The position numbers were made by a program, and so were the translations under genes. Shown here in pieces: positions 43,826 to 53,332 of a stretch of 64,000 nucleotides of DNA. The notes under the pieces were generated by a model, which saw only the letters and a program-made list of their open reading frames with translations, ran no database searches and was not told the origin of the DNA. The stretch's first letter is position 1, and each line of letters opens with the position of its first letter. Where the stretch lies: assembly GCA_965223235.1 (NCBI GenBank), contig CBDCVV010000022.1, forward strand, positions 723,147 through 787,146, given 5' to 3'. The DNA comes from UBA2589 sp965223235 (GTDB lineage: Bacteria; Gemmatimonadota; Gemmatimonadetes; Longimicrobiales; Gaopeijiaceae).

Positions 43826-44955
43826 GGTGCTGGGGGCTCGTAGCGCGCGTCGACCCAACCGCCCTCGCGGTGGCTCCGCACTGCGCTGTGGATGAAGTGA
43901 ACACCGTGGGCCCCGTCGCGGACGTCCGGCACTTCCAAGGTGGAGCCGCTCCGGATCGCGACGGCAACGCCCCGATAGATGTTGGCGAACGCCTCGATGA
44001 ACCCTTCCGGATGACCTCCGGGAAGACGGGTCGCCGCCTCTGCGCTCGCAGACGTGGCTCCCGCGGCCCGGTATCGGATCCGCTCGGAGCCGTCGGGGTC
44101 GACGAGGCGGAGGCGGTTGGGCGTCTCCTGGCTCCAGTCGAGGCCGCCCTCACTCCCGTAGACCCGTATGCGGAGGTGATTCCGCTCCCCCGTGGAGATC
44201 TGAGACGCCAAGAGCACGGCCCGGACGCCCTCGTCCAGCTCCAGCAACACCGTCGCGTCATCCTCGAGTTGACGACCCTCGACGACCGTACCGAGGTCGG
44301 CGAAGAGTCGGCGGGTCTCGAGGCCGGTGATGAAGCGGACCAAGTGATGTGCGTGCGTTCCGATATCGCCGATCGCGGACGACACACCGGCTCGGGCGGG
44401 GTCCCCGCGCCACTCCGCCTGCTTCTGACCCTCAGCCTCCAGCAGCGTACTTAACCACCCCTGGGTGTACTCGACGACGACCTTCCTCAGCTGACCGAGC
44501 GCCCCGCTCTGAACCAGCGCGCGCGCCTCCAAGACCATCGGGTAGCCCGCGTAGTTGTGCGTCACCGCGAAGACGAGCTCCCGTTCCGCGGCGAGTCGAC
44601 ACAACTCGTTCGCGTCATCGAGCGACGTCGTGAGCGGCTTGTCACAGACGACGTGGACCCCCTGCTCCAAGAACGCCTTTGCGACCGGGAAGTGAAGGTG
44701 GTTCGGCGTGACGATCGACACCGCGCGTGCTCCGTCGTCGCGCGCGGCTTCCGTCTCGGCCATCACGGCGTAGTCCGCGTATACCCTGGCCGGATCGAGG
44801 CCCACCTCGGCGCCTGTAACGGCAGAGCGTGCTGGGTCGGACGAGAACGCCCCCGCCACCAGCTCGAAGTCGCCGTCGAGGGCGGCCGCCATCCGGTGGA
44901 CGGCACCGATGAACGCTCCGGGCCCTCCTCCCACCTGGGCGAGGGGGATCTTCAC
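43822..44955 (-). CDS. Gfo/Idh/MocA family oxidoreductase, cytoplasmic
   Basis: A 377-residue NAD(P)-dependent dehydrogenase. The Rossmann start (MKIPLAQVGGGPGAFIGAVH), the loop motif IVTPNHLHFPVAKAF and the CDKPLT motif with the catalytic lysine are present, followed by GDIGTHAHHLVRFITGLE with the family histidines. It has no signal peptide, in contrast to the Tat-exported copy at 50537, so the operon has one enzyme on each side of the membrane. Likely substrates are 3-keto or other oxidised sugars taken up by the MFS protein. It overlaps both neighbours by four bases. Confidence 0.87.
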   Translation of the reverse strand: MKIPLAQVGGGPGAFIGAVHRMAAALDGDFELVAGAFSSDPARSAVTGAEVGLDPARVYADYAVMAETEAARDDGARAVSIVTPNHLHFPVAKAFLEQGVHVVCDKPLTTSLDDANELCRLAAERELVFAVTHNYAGYPMVLEARALVQSGALGQLRKVVVEYTQGWLSTLLEAEGQKQAEWRGDPARAGVSSAIGDIGTHAHHLVRFITGLETRRLFADLGTVVEGRQLEDDATVLLELDEGVRAVLLASQISTGERNHLRIRVYGSEGGLDWSQETPNRLRLVDPDGSERIRYRAAGATSASAEAATRLPGGHPEGFIEAFANIYRGVAVAIRSGSTLEVPDVRDGAHGVHFIHSAVRSHREGGWVDARYEPPAP

Positions 44956-46436
44956 CCGGCGATCCGTTCGACCCGGTACCCGCCGTGCGAACGATCTCGA
45001 GCGTACAAGACGCCGAAGATCATGGTCAGCAAGACACAGAGTGGGACGACGTACCGGAACGAAACCTTGCCCCCGAAGTTGTCCGCGGGCCCCAGAATCG
45101 TCTGGGCTTCAATCACCAAGCCCTCGTCGGCATCCGACGAGATCAGCGCCCTGAGCGCGTTCGCCGTCTCAGGAGACGGGAGTTCGCCGGTCGTCTGGTA
45201 GCCACGGGCGACTTGCTGCACGGCTTCCATTGCCGCGGCGGCATCGGCGTCCCCTCGCTCGGCCAAGATCGGCTCCGCCTGTTGGAAGAGCTCGATCGTG
45301 CGACTGACCGGCAGCTCATCGTGGGCATAGCGATCGGCGATCGCTCCCATTTGCGGGGAGGTGACCAACCCTACGGTCGCCATCCCCACCGTTCCCATGA
45401 GGCCCAGCCCCAAGGCACCCGACCTCGGCACCCGCTCGGAGACGACGCCGAGCATCGTTGGCCAGAAGTAGCACACGCCGATCGCGAAGACGGTCGCCGA
45501 AGCGAACGTCGCGAGCAGACCGTTCGAGTACGAGAGGGCGAGCAGGCCGAGCCCCGCGACGACCGCGGAAGCGAAAAGAAGGCCCATGGGAGACATCCGG
45601 TGTATCGCGGAGCCTGCGCGGTACCGCAGCACGGCCATGAGTCCGTTGATCCACACGAGCACCAGGATTCCCGCGATGCCGCCAGCTTGCAGCACGGCCG
45701 GGACCCATCGGTTCGGACCCAACTCGACGGATGCCGTCATCGCCATGGCGATCAGCATGACCCACATCAGGGGCGTGGTGAAGGCGGCCCGGAACATCTC
45801 TCCCATCGAGACCCCGGCTTGCACACCCTCGGTCTCTGGGAAGGGCTCTTGGAGGAGCAGTGCACCGTAAGCGAGCGTAGGAATCAAGATGAGCCCGATC
45901 TTGATCTGCCACGCACCGATACCCACCGCGTCGAGACCGAAGGCAGCGAGGCCACCCAAGACGACACCACCGGGGAACCAGACGTGGAACTGGTTCAACT
46001 TGACCGTCTTGTCGTCGGGGTAGAGCGCGGCGACGAGCGGGTTACACGCCGCCTCCACCAGCCCGTTCGCCATGGCGATGATCAAGGCGCCTGCGAAGAG
46101 GGCGGCGAAGCCGGGCGCCATGATCATGGTGATCGCGCCGGCGAGGTGCCCCAGAAAGGAGAAGCGCAGCAGAGCGCGCATGCCCAAGGTGTCGGCGAGT
46201 GGTGCGAATACGAGCTGAGAGAGCGCGAAGCCCCACAGCGCGGCGCCCCCGATCCACCCCACCTCTTCATTGGTGAGCACGAAGTCGCGCTTCAGGGCGA
46301 GCATCACCGCACCCACCGTGGCGAACGCGACAGACGTCGCGATAAGTGCCACGCAGCTACCCAAGAAGAGTCTGCGCGCATCCACACGCGGTGCGCCGGC
46401 GTACGCGTCAGCTTCGGGAGATCTCTGGTCGGTCAT
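44952..46436 (-). CDS. MFS sugar transporter with large soluble loop
   Basis: A 494-residue major facilitator transporter. Twelve hydrophobic helices are apparent, with the typical loop LADTLGMRALLR and MSPMGLL/CYFWPTML segments resembling fucose/glucose permease-type MFS proteins. Between the last two helices there is an insertion of about 95 residues (SRTIELFQQAEPILAERGD to GPADNFGGK), soluble and helical. It is 18 bases after the small oxidoreductase subunit gene and overlaps the Gfo/Idh gene (ATGA). In this operon it should import the periplasmic product. Confidence 0.83.
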   Translation of the reverse strand: MTDQRSPEADAYAGAPRVDARRLFLGSCVALIATSVAFATVGAVMLALKRDFVLTNEEVGWIGGAALWGFALSQLVFAPLADTLGMRALLRFSFLGHLAGAITMIMAPGFAALFAGALIIAMANGLVEAACNPLVAALYPDDKTVKLNQFHVWFPGGVVLGGLAAFGLDAVGIGAWQIKIGLILIPTLAYGALLLQEPFPETEGVQAGVSMGEMFRAAFTTPLMWVMLIAMAMTASVELGPNRWVPAVLQAGGIAGILVLVWINGLMAVLRYRAGSAIHRMSPMGLLFASAVVAGLGLLALSYSNGLLATFASATVFAIGVCYFWPTMLGVVSERVPRSGALGLGLMGTVGMATVGLVTSPQMGAIADRYAHDELPVSRTIELFQQAEPILAERGDADAAAAMEAVQQVARGYQTTGELPSPETANALRALISSDADEGLVIEAQTILGPADNFGGKVSFRYVVPLCVLLTMIFGVLYARDRSHGGYRVERIAG

Positions 46437-46454
46437 AGGGGATTCGGAAGAGGG

Positions 46455-47165
46455 TTAGTCCAGGCCCAGATGGCGAAGGACTTCCGGCGGCGGCGGGTCC
46501 CACTGCTGTAGCGGGACGTTGCCCACGTACCCCAGGTCATTCATCCCCTGAGGAGTGGTCCAGAACGCGGTGGAGGTGAGATCGCGAACTCGGTCGAAGA
46601 ATCGAGCTGCGAACTGATGCTCCGGCGCAGCCGCCGGAGCGTGGCAGATCTCGTCGCAGATCGAGTGCATCTGCGCGATCGACAAGTCACGGAACCGCTC
46701 GGCAGGAGCGTACCGGGCGGCAGCTTGTTGGTCGAGCCAGGCTAGCCCGCCGCGAACGAGCACCCGATCGGCTTCGTTCCCGTCGTAGGGCGCGCTCACC
46801 CACTCGTCGATGAAGTCGTGCGCGCCGACCTGACTCGCAGACGGAGACCGGTCATCTGCCGGGATGATGACATCGCATAGGGCGGCCAGCCCCTCCAGCT
46901 CATCGGCGGCCATCGACCGCGACCAAGGTACGGTCGGAGCGACGAGGTCCGGGTCCCAAGGCGTGCCCGCCGCGAGCGGATTGTTCGTCGGCGCAGGTGC
47001 ATCGGCAGCGGGTACGGTGCCATCGGGCGCGTCGGGGGCGCACGAGGCTACGGCAGGCGCAGCCGCCGCAATCGCGAGGACCTTCAACGCGTGGCGTCGG
47101 TCCATCGGGAGTGCGCCTTCACCGGAGCCTCCGTTCACGACGGGGAGATCACGTCGATCCGTCAT
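46455..47165 (-). CDS. gluconate 2-dehydrogenase subunit 3-type small subunit
   Basis: A 236-residue protein of the family that partners GMC-type dehydrogenases. A Tat-type signal is present (DRRHALKVLAIAAAAPAVAS, then Cys, a possible lipobox). The body has LAALCDVIIPADDRSPSAS, the hallmark of the family, and an end DLGYVGNVPLQQWDPPPPEV. The small subunit carries the Tat signal and escorts the large FAD subunit across the membrane. ATG 47165 overlaps the large subunit stop (ATGA); an internal ATG at 47105, directly before the twin arginines, is an alternative start. Confidence 0.86.
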   Translation of the reverse strand: MTDRRDLPVVNGGSGEGALPMDRRHALKVLAIAAAAPAVASCAPDAPDGTVPAADAPAPTNNPLAAGTPWDPDLVAPTVPWSRSMAADELEGLAALCDVIIPADDRSPSASQVGAHDFIDEWVSAPYDGNEADRVLVRGGLAWLDQQAAARYAPAERFRDLSIAQMHSICDEICHAPAAAPEHQFAARFFDRVRDLTSTAFWTTPQGMNDLGYVGNVPLQQWDPPPPEVLRHLGLD

Positions 47166-48952
47166 CCGATGCTCCGTGCCGTGAGTTGCTCCACGATGTA
47201 GTCGGAGGCCCGCCACGCGATCGCCATGATCGACAACGTCGGGTTCTTGTCGGCGTTCGAGACGAAGCACCCCCCGTCGGTTACGAAGAGGTTCGGAACT
47301 TCCCAAGACTGACAGTACTGATTCAGGACGGACGATGCAGGATCATCGCCCATGATCACGCCGCCGACTTCGTGAATGATCTGTCCGGGTCGCGCGATGG
47401 CGTTGGCTCCGTCGTCCTGAACAGTGCTCAACACCCGCCCGCCCATGGCGTCGATGATGCCCGCGAAGGTGTGCTGCATGTGCCGGGCCTGATTCAACTC
47501 GTGGTCAGACCACTTCCAATGGAACTTGAGCGTCGGAATGCCCCACTGGTCGACGCCATCCGGGTCGATCTCGCAGTAGCAATCCTCGTTGGGGATCATC
47601 TCTCCCCGACCGTCGAAGTACATGAAGGAGCCGTAGTACCGTCGACAATCTTCCTTGAACTGTGCTCCGTACGAGCCGCCCGTGAGAGGTTCGATTCCGC
47701 CGAATGCGCCGTACCCCGGCATCCGCCGACCGCCCCCGAACTCGACATGATATCCGCGGGCAAAGTCCAGCTCGCCTCTAGCCTGTTCTTGGTAGAGCCA
47801 CCAAGGCATGTACACATGCATGGCCGAGGCACCGTCGGCGTTGTGCGGGGGCATGTTCTCGAGCGCGGGAATCTGCCCCGAGACGCCGGCGCCGACGGTG
47901 TCCATGACGTACTTCCCGACCAGCCCGCTCCCGTTGCCGATGCCATCGGGGTGCTGGGCGCTTCGGGAGTTGAGCATGATCCTCGCCGACTCACATGCAC
48001 TCGCGGCGAGCACGACGACGCGTGCACTAGCTCGCTCGTCGAGACGGGTCGTCTTGTCGACGTAGTGGACCCCGTTCGCTCGACCTTGAGCGTCGACGGT
48101 GACCTCCCGAACCATGGCGTCGGTTACGACGGTGAGGTTGCCCGTGGCCAGAGCCGGAGGGATGAGGACAGTCGGAGATTGGAAGTTCGCCTTGATGGAG
48201 CATCCCCGGCCGCACGGAGTCGCGTAGAAGCACGCGGCGCGCGAGCGCATCGACTCGGCCGTCACGCGCTGAGCGAGCGGATTGTTCGGCCAAAGAGCGC
48301 GCGCGAGGCGGTCGGCCTCTTGGCGTTGGGTAAGGATCGCGAGGTGCGCGGGAATGACCGGAATGTCCAGTTCGTCCGCGCACACCTTTTGCGTGAGCAT
48401 CTCCTCAGCCCGTGGGGCCGGTGGGGGTTGGAGCACGCCCGGCGATGAATTCGGGGTGTTCTCCAATCCTTCGTTCGAACCGTAGACGCCGATAAGCATC
48501 TCGGTCCGATCGTAGTACGGCTCGACATCTTCGTACGACATCGGCCAGTCGAAGCCGAGTCCGTCGCGCGATCGGGGCTTGTAGTCGTACGGGCCCATGC
48601 GGAGTGAGATGCGGCCCCAATGATTGGTGCGCCCCCCGAGCATGCGGGCTCGCCACCACATGAAGTCGGTGCCGTCGGCCGACGAGTACGGCTCACCCGG
48701 CACGCGCCAACCCCCATCTACCGTCGCATCATAAAAGCCAAAGGGCTTCTCGGGCGTCCCTGCTGCTCGCAGTGGCGCATCCATCGGCAGCTGGAACATC
48801 GGGGTCTCGGTGACCGGATCGTAATCACGGCCCGCCTCGAGCATGAGGACGCGCACGCCGGAACACGCGAGCACGTAGGCGCACATGCCTCCTGCAGCCC
48901 CCGACCCGACGACGATGACGTCGTACTCGGTGTCCGCCTGATGCGCAGTCAC
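47162..48952 (-). CDS. GMC-family FAD-dependent sugar dehydrogenase large subunit
   Basis: A 596-residue GMC oxidoreductase. The FAD-binding motif VIVVGSGAAGGMCAYVLA opens the protein; GRTNHWGRISLRM, AASACESARIMLNSR and the C-terminal NADKNPTLSIMAIAWRASD match dehydrogenases such as gluconate-2- and glucoside-3-dehydrogenase. No signal peptide: it is expected to be carried out by the Tat signal of the small subunit. GTG 48952 overlaps the TIM-barrel stop (GTGA). No cytochrome c subunit gene is in the operon, so the electron acceptor is not encoded here. Confidence 0.88.
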   Translation of the reverse strand: MTAHQADTEYDVIVVGSGAAGGMCAYVLACSGVRVLMLEAGRDYDPVTETPMFQLPMDAPLRAAGTPEKPFGFYDATVDGGWRVPGEPYSSADGTDFMWWRARMLGGRTNHWGRISLRMGPYDYKPRSRDGLGFDWPMSYEDVEPYYDRTEMLIGVYGSNEGLENTPNSSPGVLQPPPAPRAEEMLTQKVCADELDIPVIPAHLAILTQRQEADRLARALWPNNPLAQRVTAESMRSRAACFYATPCGRGCSIKANFQSPTVLIPPALATGNLTVVTDAMVREVTVDAQGRANGVHYVDKTTRLDERASARVVVLAASACESARIMLNSRSAQHPDGIGNGSGLVGKYVMDTVGAGVSGQIPALENMPPHNADGASAMHVYMPWWLYQEQARGELDFARGYHVEFGGGRRMPGYGAFGGIEPLTGGSYGAQFKEDCRRYYGSFMYFDGRGEMIPNEDCYCEIDPDGVDQWGIPTLKFHWKWSDHELNQARHMQHTFAGIIDAMGGRVLSTVQDDGANAIARPGQIIHEVGGVIMGDDPASSVLNQYCQSWEVPNLFVTDGGCFVSNADKNPTLSIMAIAWRASDYIVEQLTARSIG

Positions 48953-49806
48953 GACGTCTCCGTCATGTGTCGGAAGCCTTTTCGGACGCTTTCGAGCGCG
49001 TCGGTCGGGTTGTCGTGTTCGACGAAGCCGTGCGTCAGCCCTTGGGACTTCGCAGCAGCCAAGATCGACGGGAAGTCGACAACCCCTTCTCCGACATCCA
49101 CCATCTCTCCAGCGGCAGAGCGATCCTTGATATGAACGCTTCTCACTCTTCCCTCGTACCGCCGCAGCCAAGCGAAGGGGTCTTCTCCGCCGTCGACGGT
49201 CCAGTAGATGTCCATCTGCCAATCCACGTAGTCGGCCGGCGTACGGTCGAGGAGGATCTCCATCGGAATCGATCCGTCTTCTAGCGGATGAAACTCCCAT
49301 TCGTGGTTGTGGTAGCCGAAGCGCAGCCCTGCGGCGGCGGCGGCTTCACCACCGCGAGCGAAGTCGTCCGCGATGGCCTCGAGTCCCCTTCGGCCGCGCT
49401 CGGCTACGGCGATCGACGGGACCACCACGAGGTCTTGGCCGAGCTCCTGGGCACCTTCCAACGTCTCTTCCCAGCGCTCACGAACCTCGACCACATCGTA
49501 GTGACCGGAAGCCGCTCGGAGCCCCGCGGCATCCAACTTCCTCTTCATCTCGGACGGGGTCATCCCGTAGAGCCCGGCGAGCTCGACCTCTTCGTAGCCG
49601 ATCTCGGCCAACGCCGCGAGCGTCCGGTCGGGATCGGCCTCCATCTCTTCCCGAACGGTGTAGAGTTGGACGCCAGGTAACGAGTAAGCCCGTGGCGACG
49701 CAGATGCCCGCGCCACACCACCGACATCCGAACCACCGGCATCCGGCCCTCGTCGGCACGCGGCAACCAAGAGGGGGAGCGCTCCTACGAACGTACGCCG
49801 ATCCAC
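48949..49806 (-). CDS. exported TIM-barrel sugar isomerase/epimerase-like protein
   Basis: A 285-residue xylose-isomerase-like TIM-barrel protein with an N-terminal twin-arginine/lipoprotein signal (DRRTFVGALPLLVAAC). The barrel includes VQLYTVREEMEADPDRTLAA, IGYEEVELAGLYG, RFGYHNHEWEFHP and DYVDWQMDIYWTVDGG with conserved metal ligands. Exported members of this group in 3-keto-glycoside operons are thought to cleave or isomerise oxidised disaccharides. GTG 49806 shares one base with the stop of the DUF1080 gene. Confidence 0.84.
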   Translation of the reverse strand: MDRRTFVGALPLLVAACRRGPDAGGSDVGGVARASASPRAYSLPGVQLYTVREEMEADPDRTLAALAEIGYEEVELAGLYGMTPSEMKRKLDAAGLRAASGHYDVVEVRERWEETLEGAQELGQDLVVVPSIAVAERGRRGLEAIADDFARGGEAAAAAGLRFGYHNHEWEFHPLEDGSIPMEILLDRTPADYVDWQMDIYWTVDGGEDPFAWLRRYEGRVRSVHIKDRSAAGEMVDVGEGVVDFPSILAAAKSQGLTHGFVEHDNPTDALESVRKGFRHMTETS

Positions 49807-50540
49807 TAGTCGAGCTCCCGGATCTTGATGTTCCGGAACCAGACCGGGTCACCGTGGTCCTGCAGCCCGATATGCCCCCGCGGAGCACGGCCGTACGGCG
49901 GCCATTCGGAGAACTTGCTCGCCGCCACGAGTGACTCCCACTCCGGGCTTCCGAGCACGTAGGAGACAACCTGCTCTCCGTTGAGCCAGTGCTCGACACG
50001 GTCACCGTCGACCACGATCCGGGCTCGGTTCCACTCGCCGGCCGGTCGCACCACACCGCGTGGCGCCGGGTGAAGGCCGTAGTTCGCACCCGCGCTCGTG
50101 AGCGGGTCCCCACCGTCCCGATGGCCTGCATCGTCGAGCACCTGCATCTCAGGCGCGGAGTGATACACCCACTCTTCACCGAGGGCTGCGCGGTAGAAGA
50201 TGCCCGAGTTGCCGGCGGCCTCCACGCGCCACTCCAACGTCAGCTCGAAGTCTTCGAAGACTCCCTCCGTGACGATGTCTCCACCCGACCCGGTCCGGAT
50301 CAGCGATCCGTCTTCGACGCCCCAACCCTGGGGCGGCGTCGCGCTCTCGTACATGCGCCACCCGTCGAGTGTGACCCCGTCGAAAAGGAGCACCCACCCT
50401 GCCTCGCTCTCCGCTGCGGTGAGTCTGTTGTGCTCGACCACTTCGCTCTCGGGTGCCGCTCCGGCGCAGCCAGCGATGAGAGCGAGCGCGAGCGCGGCCC
50501 CACTCACGCGACCCGACCCGCCCGCGCGACCCACGCTCAT
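49806..50540 (-). CDS. DUF1080 / 3-keto-disaccharide hydrolase, lipoprotein
   Basis: A 244-residue exported protein with a lipobox (ALIAGC). The domain (LFDGVTLDGWRMYESATPPQ, FELTLEWRVEAAGNSGIFYR, VYHSAPEMQVLDDAGH, WNRARIVVDGDRVEHWLNGE, HIGLQDHGDPVWFRNIKIRE) is the concanavalin-like DUF1080 fold. Studied members hydrolyse 3-keto-glycosides. ATG 50540 overlaps the Tat Gfo/Idh stop (ATGA). Confidence 0.9.
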   Translation of the reverse strand: MSVGRAGGSGRVSGAALALALIAGCAGAAPESEVVEHNRLTAAESEAGWVLLFDGVTLDGWRMYESATPPQGWGVEDGSLIRTGSGGDIVTEGVFEDFELTLEWRVEAAGNSGIFYRAALGEEWVYHSAPEMQVLDDAGHRDGGDPLTSAGANYGLHPAPRGVVRPAGEWNRARIVVDGDRVEHWLNGEQVVSYVLGSPEWESLVAASKFSEWPPYGRAPRGHIGLQDHGDPVWFRNIKIRELD

Positions 50541-52027
50541 AGAGACCACCCCGACCGGTACTCTCGCGTGAGGTACTGGTCGGCGTCCTTCGTGTTCAAC
50601 GCCGTCATCCCTTCGGCATCGTACTCCATCTTGAAGCCTTGCCCGACACGCAGCGCGACGAGCCCCAGGAGCATGACTTCCGTGAGCGGCGCCGCGTACG
50701 AGAAAGGCGACGTGGCCTCGGTCAATCCTTTGCAGGCGTCGACCCAGTTCATCTCGTGCGAGCCTTCGATGCGGTCGTAGCTCTGCGGGACCAACGCCCC
50801 TTCCTCGTGGAGCCCGGCCGGGAAGAGCATCGGGTTCCGGCCGTACGTCTCGTGCATCAAGAGACCGCGCTCGCCGACATAGAGGACGCCCCCCTCTCTT
50901 TCGAGCTCGACCTCGGCCGGAAGCTCCGCGGGTCGGCGGGGCATCAGCCCACCGTCATACCAGTGCAAGTCGACCGGGGGCATCAGCCCTCTGCGGTCGA
51001 ATTCGTAGTGCACCTTCGTAGCCATCGGATACGAGACCGGAGCCTCTCCGGGGCCGCCCCACGGTGTCGAGGTCGCTTCAATGGTCCGGGGGTACCCGAG
51101 GTCGAGTGCCCAGAACGGATGGTCGAGAAGGTGAGCCCCCATGTCTCCCAAGGCGCCGACGCCGAAGTCGACCCATCCCCGCCAGTGGAAGGGGTGGTAG
51201 ATCGGGTGGTACGGCACCTCGCGGGCGCACGGCCCCAGGTACTGGTCCCAATCGAAGTTGGTAGGCGGCGTAAAGTTCGCGTGGAGGCCGGACGCCTGGG
51301 CCTCCCACACGGAGCCAGGCCACCACGACCGGTCGGGGTCCAACGGATCGAAGTCGGCCGGCATGGGAGCGGGGCGCATGAGGCCCTGAGCCCAAATCGG
51401 GCGGTTCGTCCAGGCGTGGACCTCGCGAACGTTCCCGATCACCCCCGCTTGGATCCATTCGTTGACGAGCCTCGCATCATCCGATGAATGGCCCTGATTC
51501 CCCATCTGGGTCACGACACCGGTCTCACGCGCGATCGCCTCGAGCGCGCGCGCCTCATGCACCGACCAGGTCAACGGCTTCTGCACGTAGACGTGCTTTC
51601 CCGCCCTCATCGCCGCGGCCGCGATCACGGCGTGCGTGTGGTCCGGCGTCGCAATGAGCACGGCGTCGATGTCGGGCTGCCGCTCGAGCATCTCGCCGTA
51701 GTGTGTGTACTTGGCCGCGGCCTGGTACTGCTCGGCCCACCGGTGGCCCTTTTCGCGGGGCTCGCCGTCGCCGTCGGTCATCCGCTCTTCGACCTTTCGT
51801 TCCACGAGACCGAAGTCGAGGTCGCAGACGGCGACAATGTTCTCGCTCCCGAGCTCCTGAGCGTTCTCGGCCCCCATGCCCCCTGCACCGACGATCGCCA
51901 CGTTGAGCGTATCGCTAGGGGCCTGATAGCCCGGGCCACCGAGGACGTGCCTCGGCACGATCATGGCACCCATAGCGACCTTCGAGGAGGTCGAGACAAA
52001 GTCCCGACGGGTCAGCTCTTCAGACAC
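50537..52027 (-). CDS. Tat-exported Gfo/Idh/MocA family oxidoreductase
   Basis: A 496-residue periplasmic oxidoreductase. The twin-arginine signal (TRRDFVSTSSKVAMGAM) is followed by VAIVGAGGMGAENAQEL, LIATPDHTHAVIAAAA, YVQKPLTWSV (catalytic lysine) and DMGAHLLDHPFWALDLGYP. Family members of this size, like NagA-type or 1,5-anhydro-sugar enzymes, carry tightly bound NAD(P). GTG start with GGAG five bases upstream; first gene of the operon. An exported version beside a cytoplasmic one is usual for 3-keto-glycoside loci. Confidence 0.89.
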   Translation of the reverse strand: MSEELTRRDFVSTSSKVAMGAMIVPRHVLGGPGYQAPSDTLNVAIVGAGGMGAENAQELGSENIVAVCDLDFGLVERKVEERMTDGDGEPREKGHRWAEQYQAAAKYTHYGEMLERQPDIDAVLIATPDHTHAVIAAAAMRAGKHVYVQKPLTWSVHEARALEAIARETGVVTQMGNQGHSSDDARLVNEWIQAGVIGNVREVHAWTNRPIWAQGLMRPAPMPADFDPLDPDRSWWPGSVWEAQASGLHANFTPPTNFDWDQYLGPCAREVPYHPIYHPFHWRGWVDFGVGALGDMGAHLLDHPFWALDLGYPRTIEATSTPWGGPGEAPVSYPMATKVHYEFDRRGLMPPVDLHWYDGGLMPRRPAELPAEVELEREGGVLYVGERGLLMHETYGRNPMLFPAGLHEEGALVPQSYDRIEGSHEMNWVDACKGLTEATSPFSYAAPLTEVMLLGLVALRVGQGFKMEYDAEGMTALNTKDADQYLTREYRSGWSL

Positions 52028-52104
52028 GCTTGCTCCGGTCCTAGAGGGTTCAGGACCGACAAACTACTCCGATGGGGCCGTTTCGCTACGAGCGAAAGAG
52101 GAGG

Positions 52105-53202
52105 TCAGCCTCGCTCGGCCTCAGCGGCTAGTTGAGCGAGCCGCGGTCGCAGCTTGATCGGGATGTGCCGGAGGTGCGTCTCGAGGAGACGTCGCGGCGT
52201 CAGCTCCTGGTCGATGATCTGAGCGAGCTCTTCTTCTCGCTTCCACATGAACTCGATCGCACGCACCTCCAAGTCGAGCATCCGCTTCTCGACGGACTCG
52301 TTCAGAGCGATCTCCAAACCGATCGTCCCGGTCGCCCCCATCTTCCAAAGGGAAGCGCGCTGAGACGTCACATCGAGAGCGAATTCGCCCGCCGACCCAG
52401 CCTCCTCGATGGCTCTGGCCGCGTCGGTGATTCTGGACTCGCTCGCGCCACCGATGTTCTGGTACGCCAGCAGCCGTCGGAGTGTGTTCTCCGCGACGTC
52501 GCCGTGCAGCTCGTATACCTTCTCGGGCGTCCAGGGATCGCACCGCTGACACGGGATACCCACACCAAGCCGTCCGTCTGGGCCACGCAGCGGATACACC
52601 CACCACCCCAAGTCGTAGCGGAGAGCCCGAAGCGAGCTGTTGCAGTGAGGACACGTTTCTCGGCCGTGCCACGCCGCCCACCCGAAGCGCCGCCAACGGA
52701 GGACGTCCGCGACCGGGGTGTCGCCCCAGTCGATGGCGACGTCGCCGTCGGAGAAGCCGATCATGTCGCCGATGTACTGCATCGCCCCGAAGGTGTACGC
52801 CGTGACCTTCGATCGGCGGCTCTCGTACGACTCCTTACGCCGTCGTAGCTCCCGTCCGTACCGCCACCACGCCTGCTCGGCTAGGCCGGCCTCACCGACA
52901 CGGATGAGCGTGAGCTGGCCCGCGTGGAGGAGGGTGACGTTGGCGGTATGTCCCATTGGCCGAGCATGATCACGAGCAATCCGCTCCAGCTCGTACAGCG
53001 CCGCCTCTCGTTCTTCGATGGGGGCGAGATTCCAACGGTGACAGCTCTCGCACACGGCCCACAGTCGGCCGCGCCCCGGGTCGAAAGCGATCTTCCGTCC
53101 TCGGGGGAGATGCCCGAGTTGGCCATTCTCGGGAAATGCCTTATGGCAAAAGAGGCAGCGTGTGAACATCAGTCCCCGCCCGGCGGCCATCAGCGTCGTC
53201 AT
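52105..53202 (-). CDS. hypothetical protein with zinc-finger-type cysteine pairs, 365 aa
   Basis: No named family. Two cysteine clusters suggest zinc ribbons: FTRCLFCHKAFPENGQLGHL followed by CESCHRWNLAP (N-terminus, about 15-55), and CPHCNSSLRAL with GIPCQRCDPWTPEKV (about 190-230). The rest is helical, with a basic region RYGRELRRRKESYESRRSK and a C-terminus ending LRPRLAQLAAEAERG. GGGGAGG directly upstream supports ATG 53202. Such proteins are found in Gemmatimonadota without known role; nucleic-acid contact would be a guess. Confidence 0.65.
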   Translation of the reverse strand: MTTLMAAGRGLMFTRCLFCHKAFPENGQLGHLPRGRKIAFDPGRGRLWAVCESCHRWNLAPIEEREAALYELERIARDHARPMGHTANVTLLHAGQLTLIRVGEAGLAEQAWWRYGRELRRRKESYESRRSKVTAYTFGAMQYIGDMIGFSDGDVAIDWGDTPVADVLRWRRFGWAAWHGRETCPHCNSSLRALRYDLGWWVYPLRGPDGRLGVGIPCQRCDPWTPEKVYELHGDVAENTLRRLLAYQNIGGASESRITDAARAIEEAGSAGEFALDVTSQRASLWKMGATGTIGLEIALNESVEKRMLDLEVRAIEFMWKREEELAQIIDQELTPRRLLETHLRHIPIKLRPRLAQLAAEAERG

Positions 53203-53332
53203 CTTCCTCCCCTCCCAGCTCAGCACGACCGTGCGAGACCCCTCGCCTCATCGGCCGCTCTCTTAGCTTACCGAAGGGACGAGCGACACGCCAAGTTGCG
53301 ATTCTCGCCAACGGCGTCGCCGAACGCCCCGA

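Noticed and set aside
44985..46511. 508-codon open frame on the plus strand
   Set aside because: It lies antisense to the MFS transporter, has extreme Arg/His/Asp/Glu composition and no domain; a by-product of high GC.
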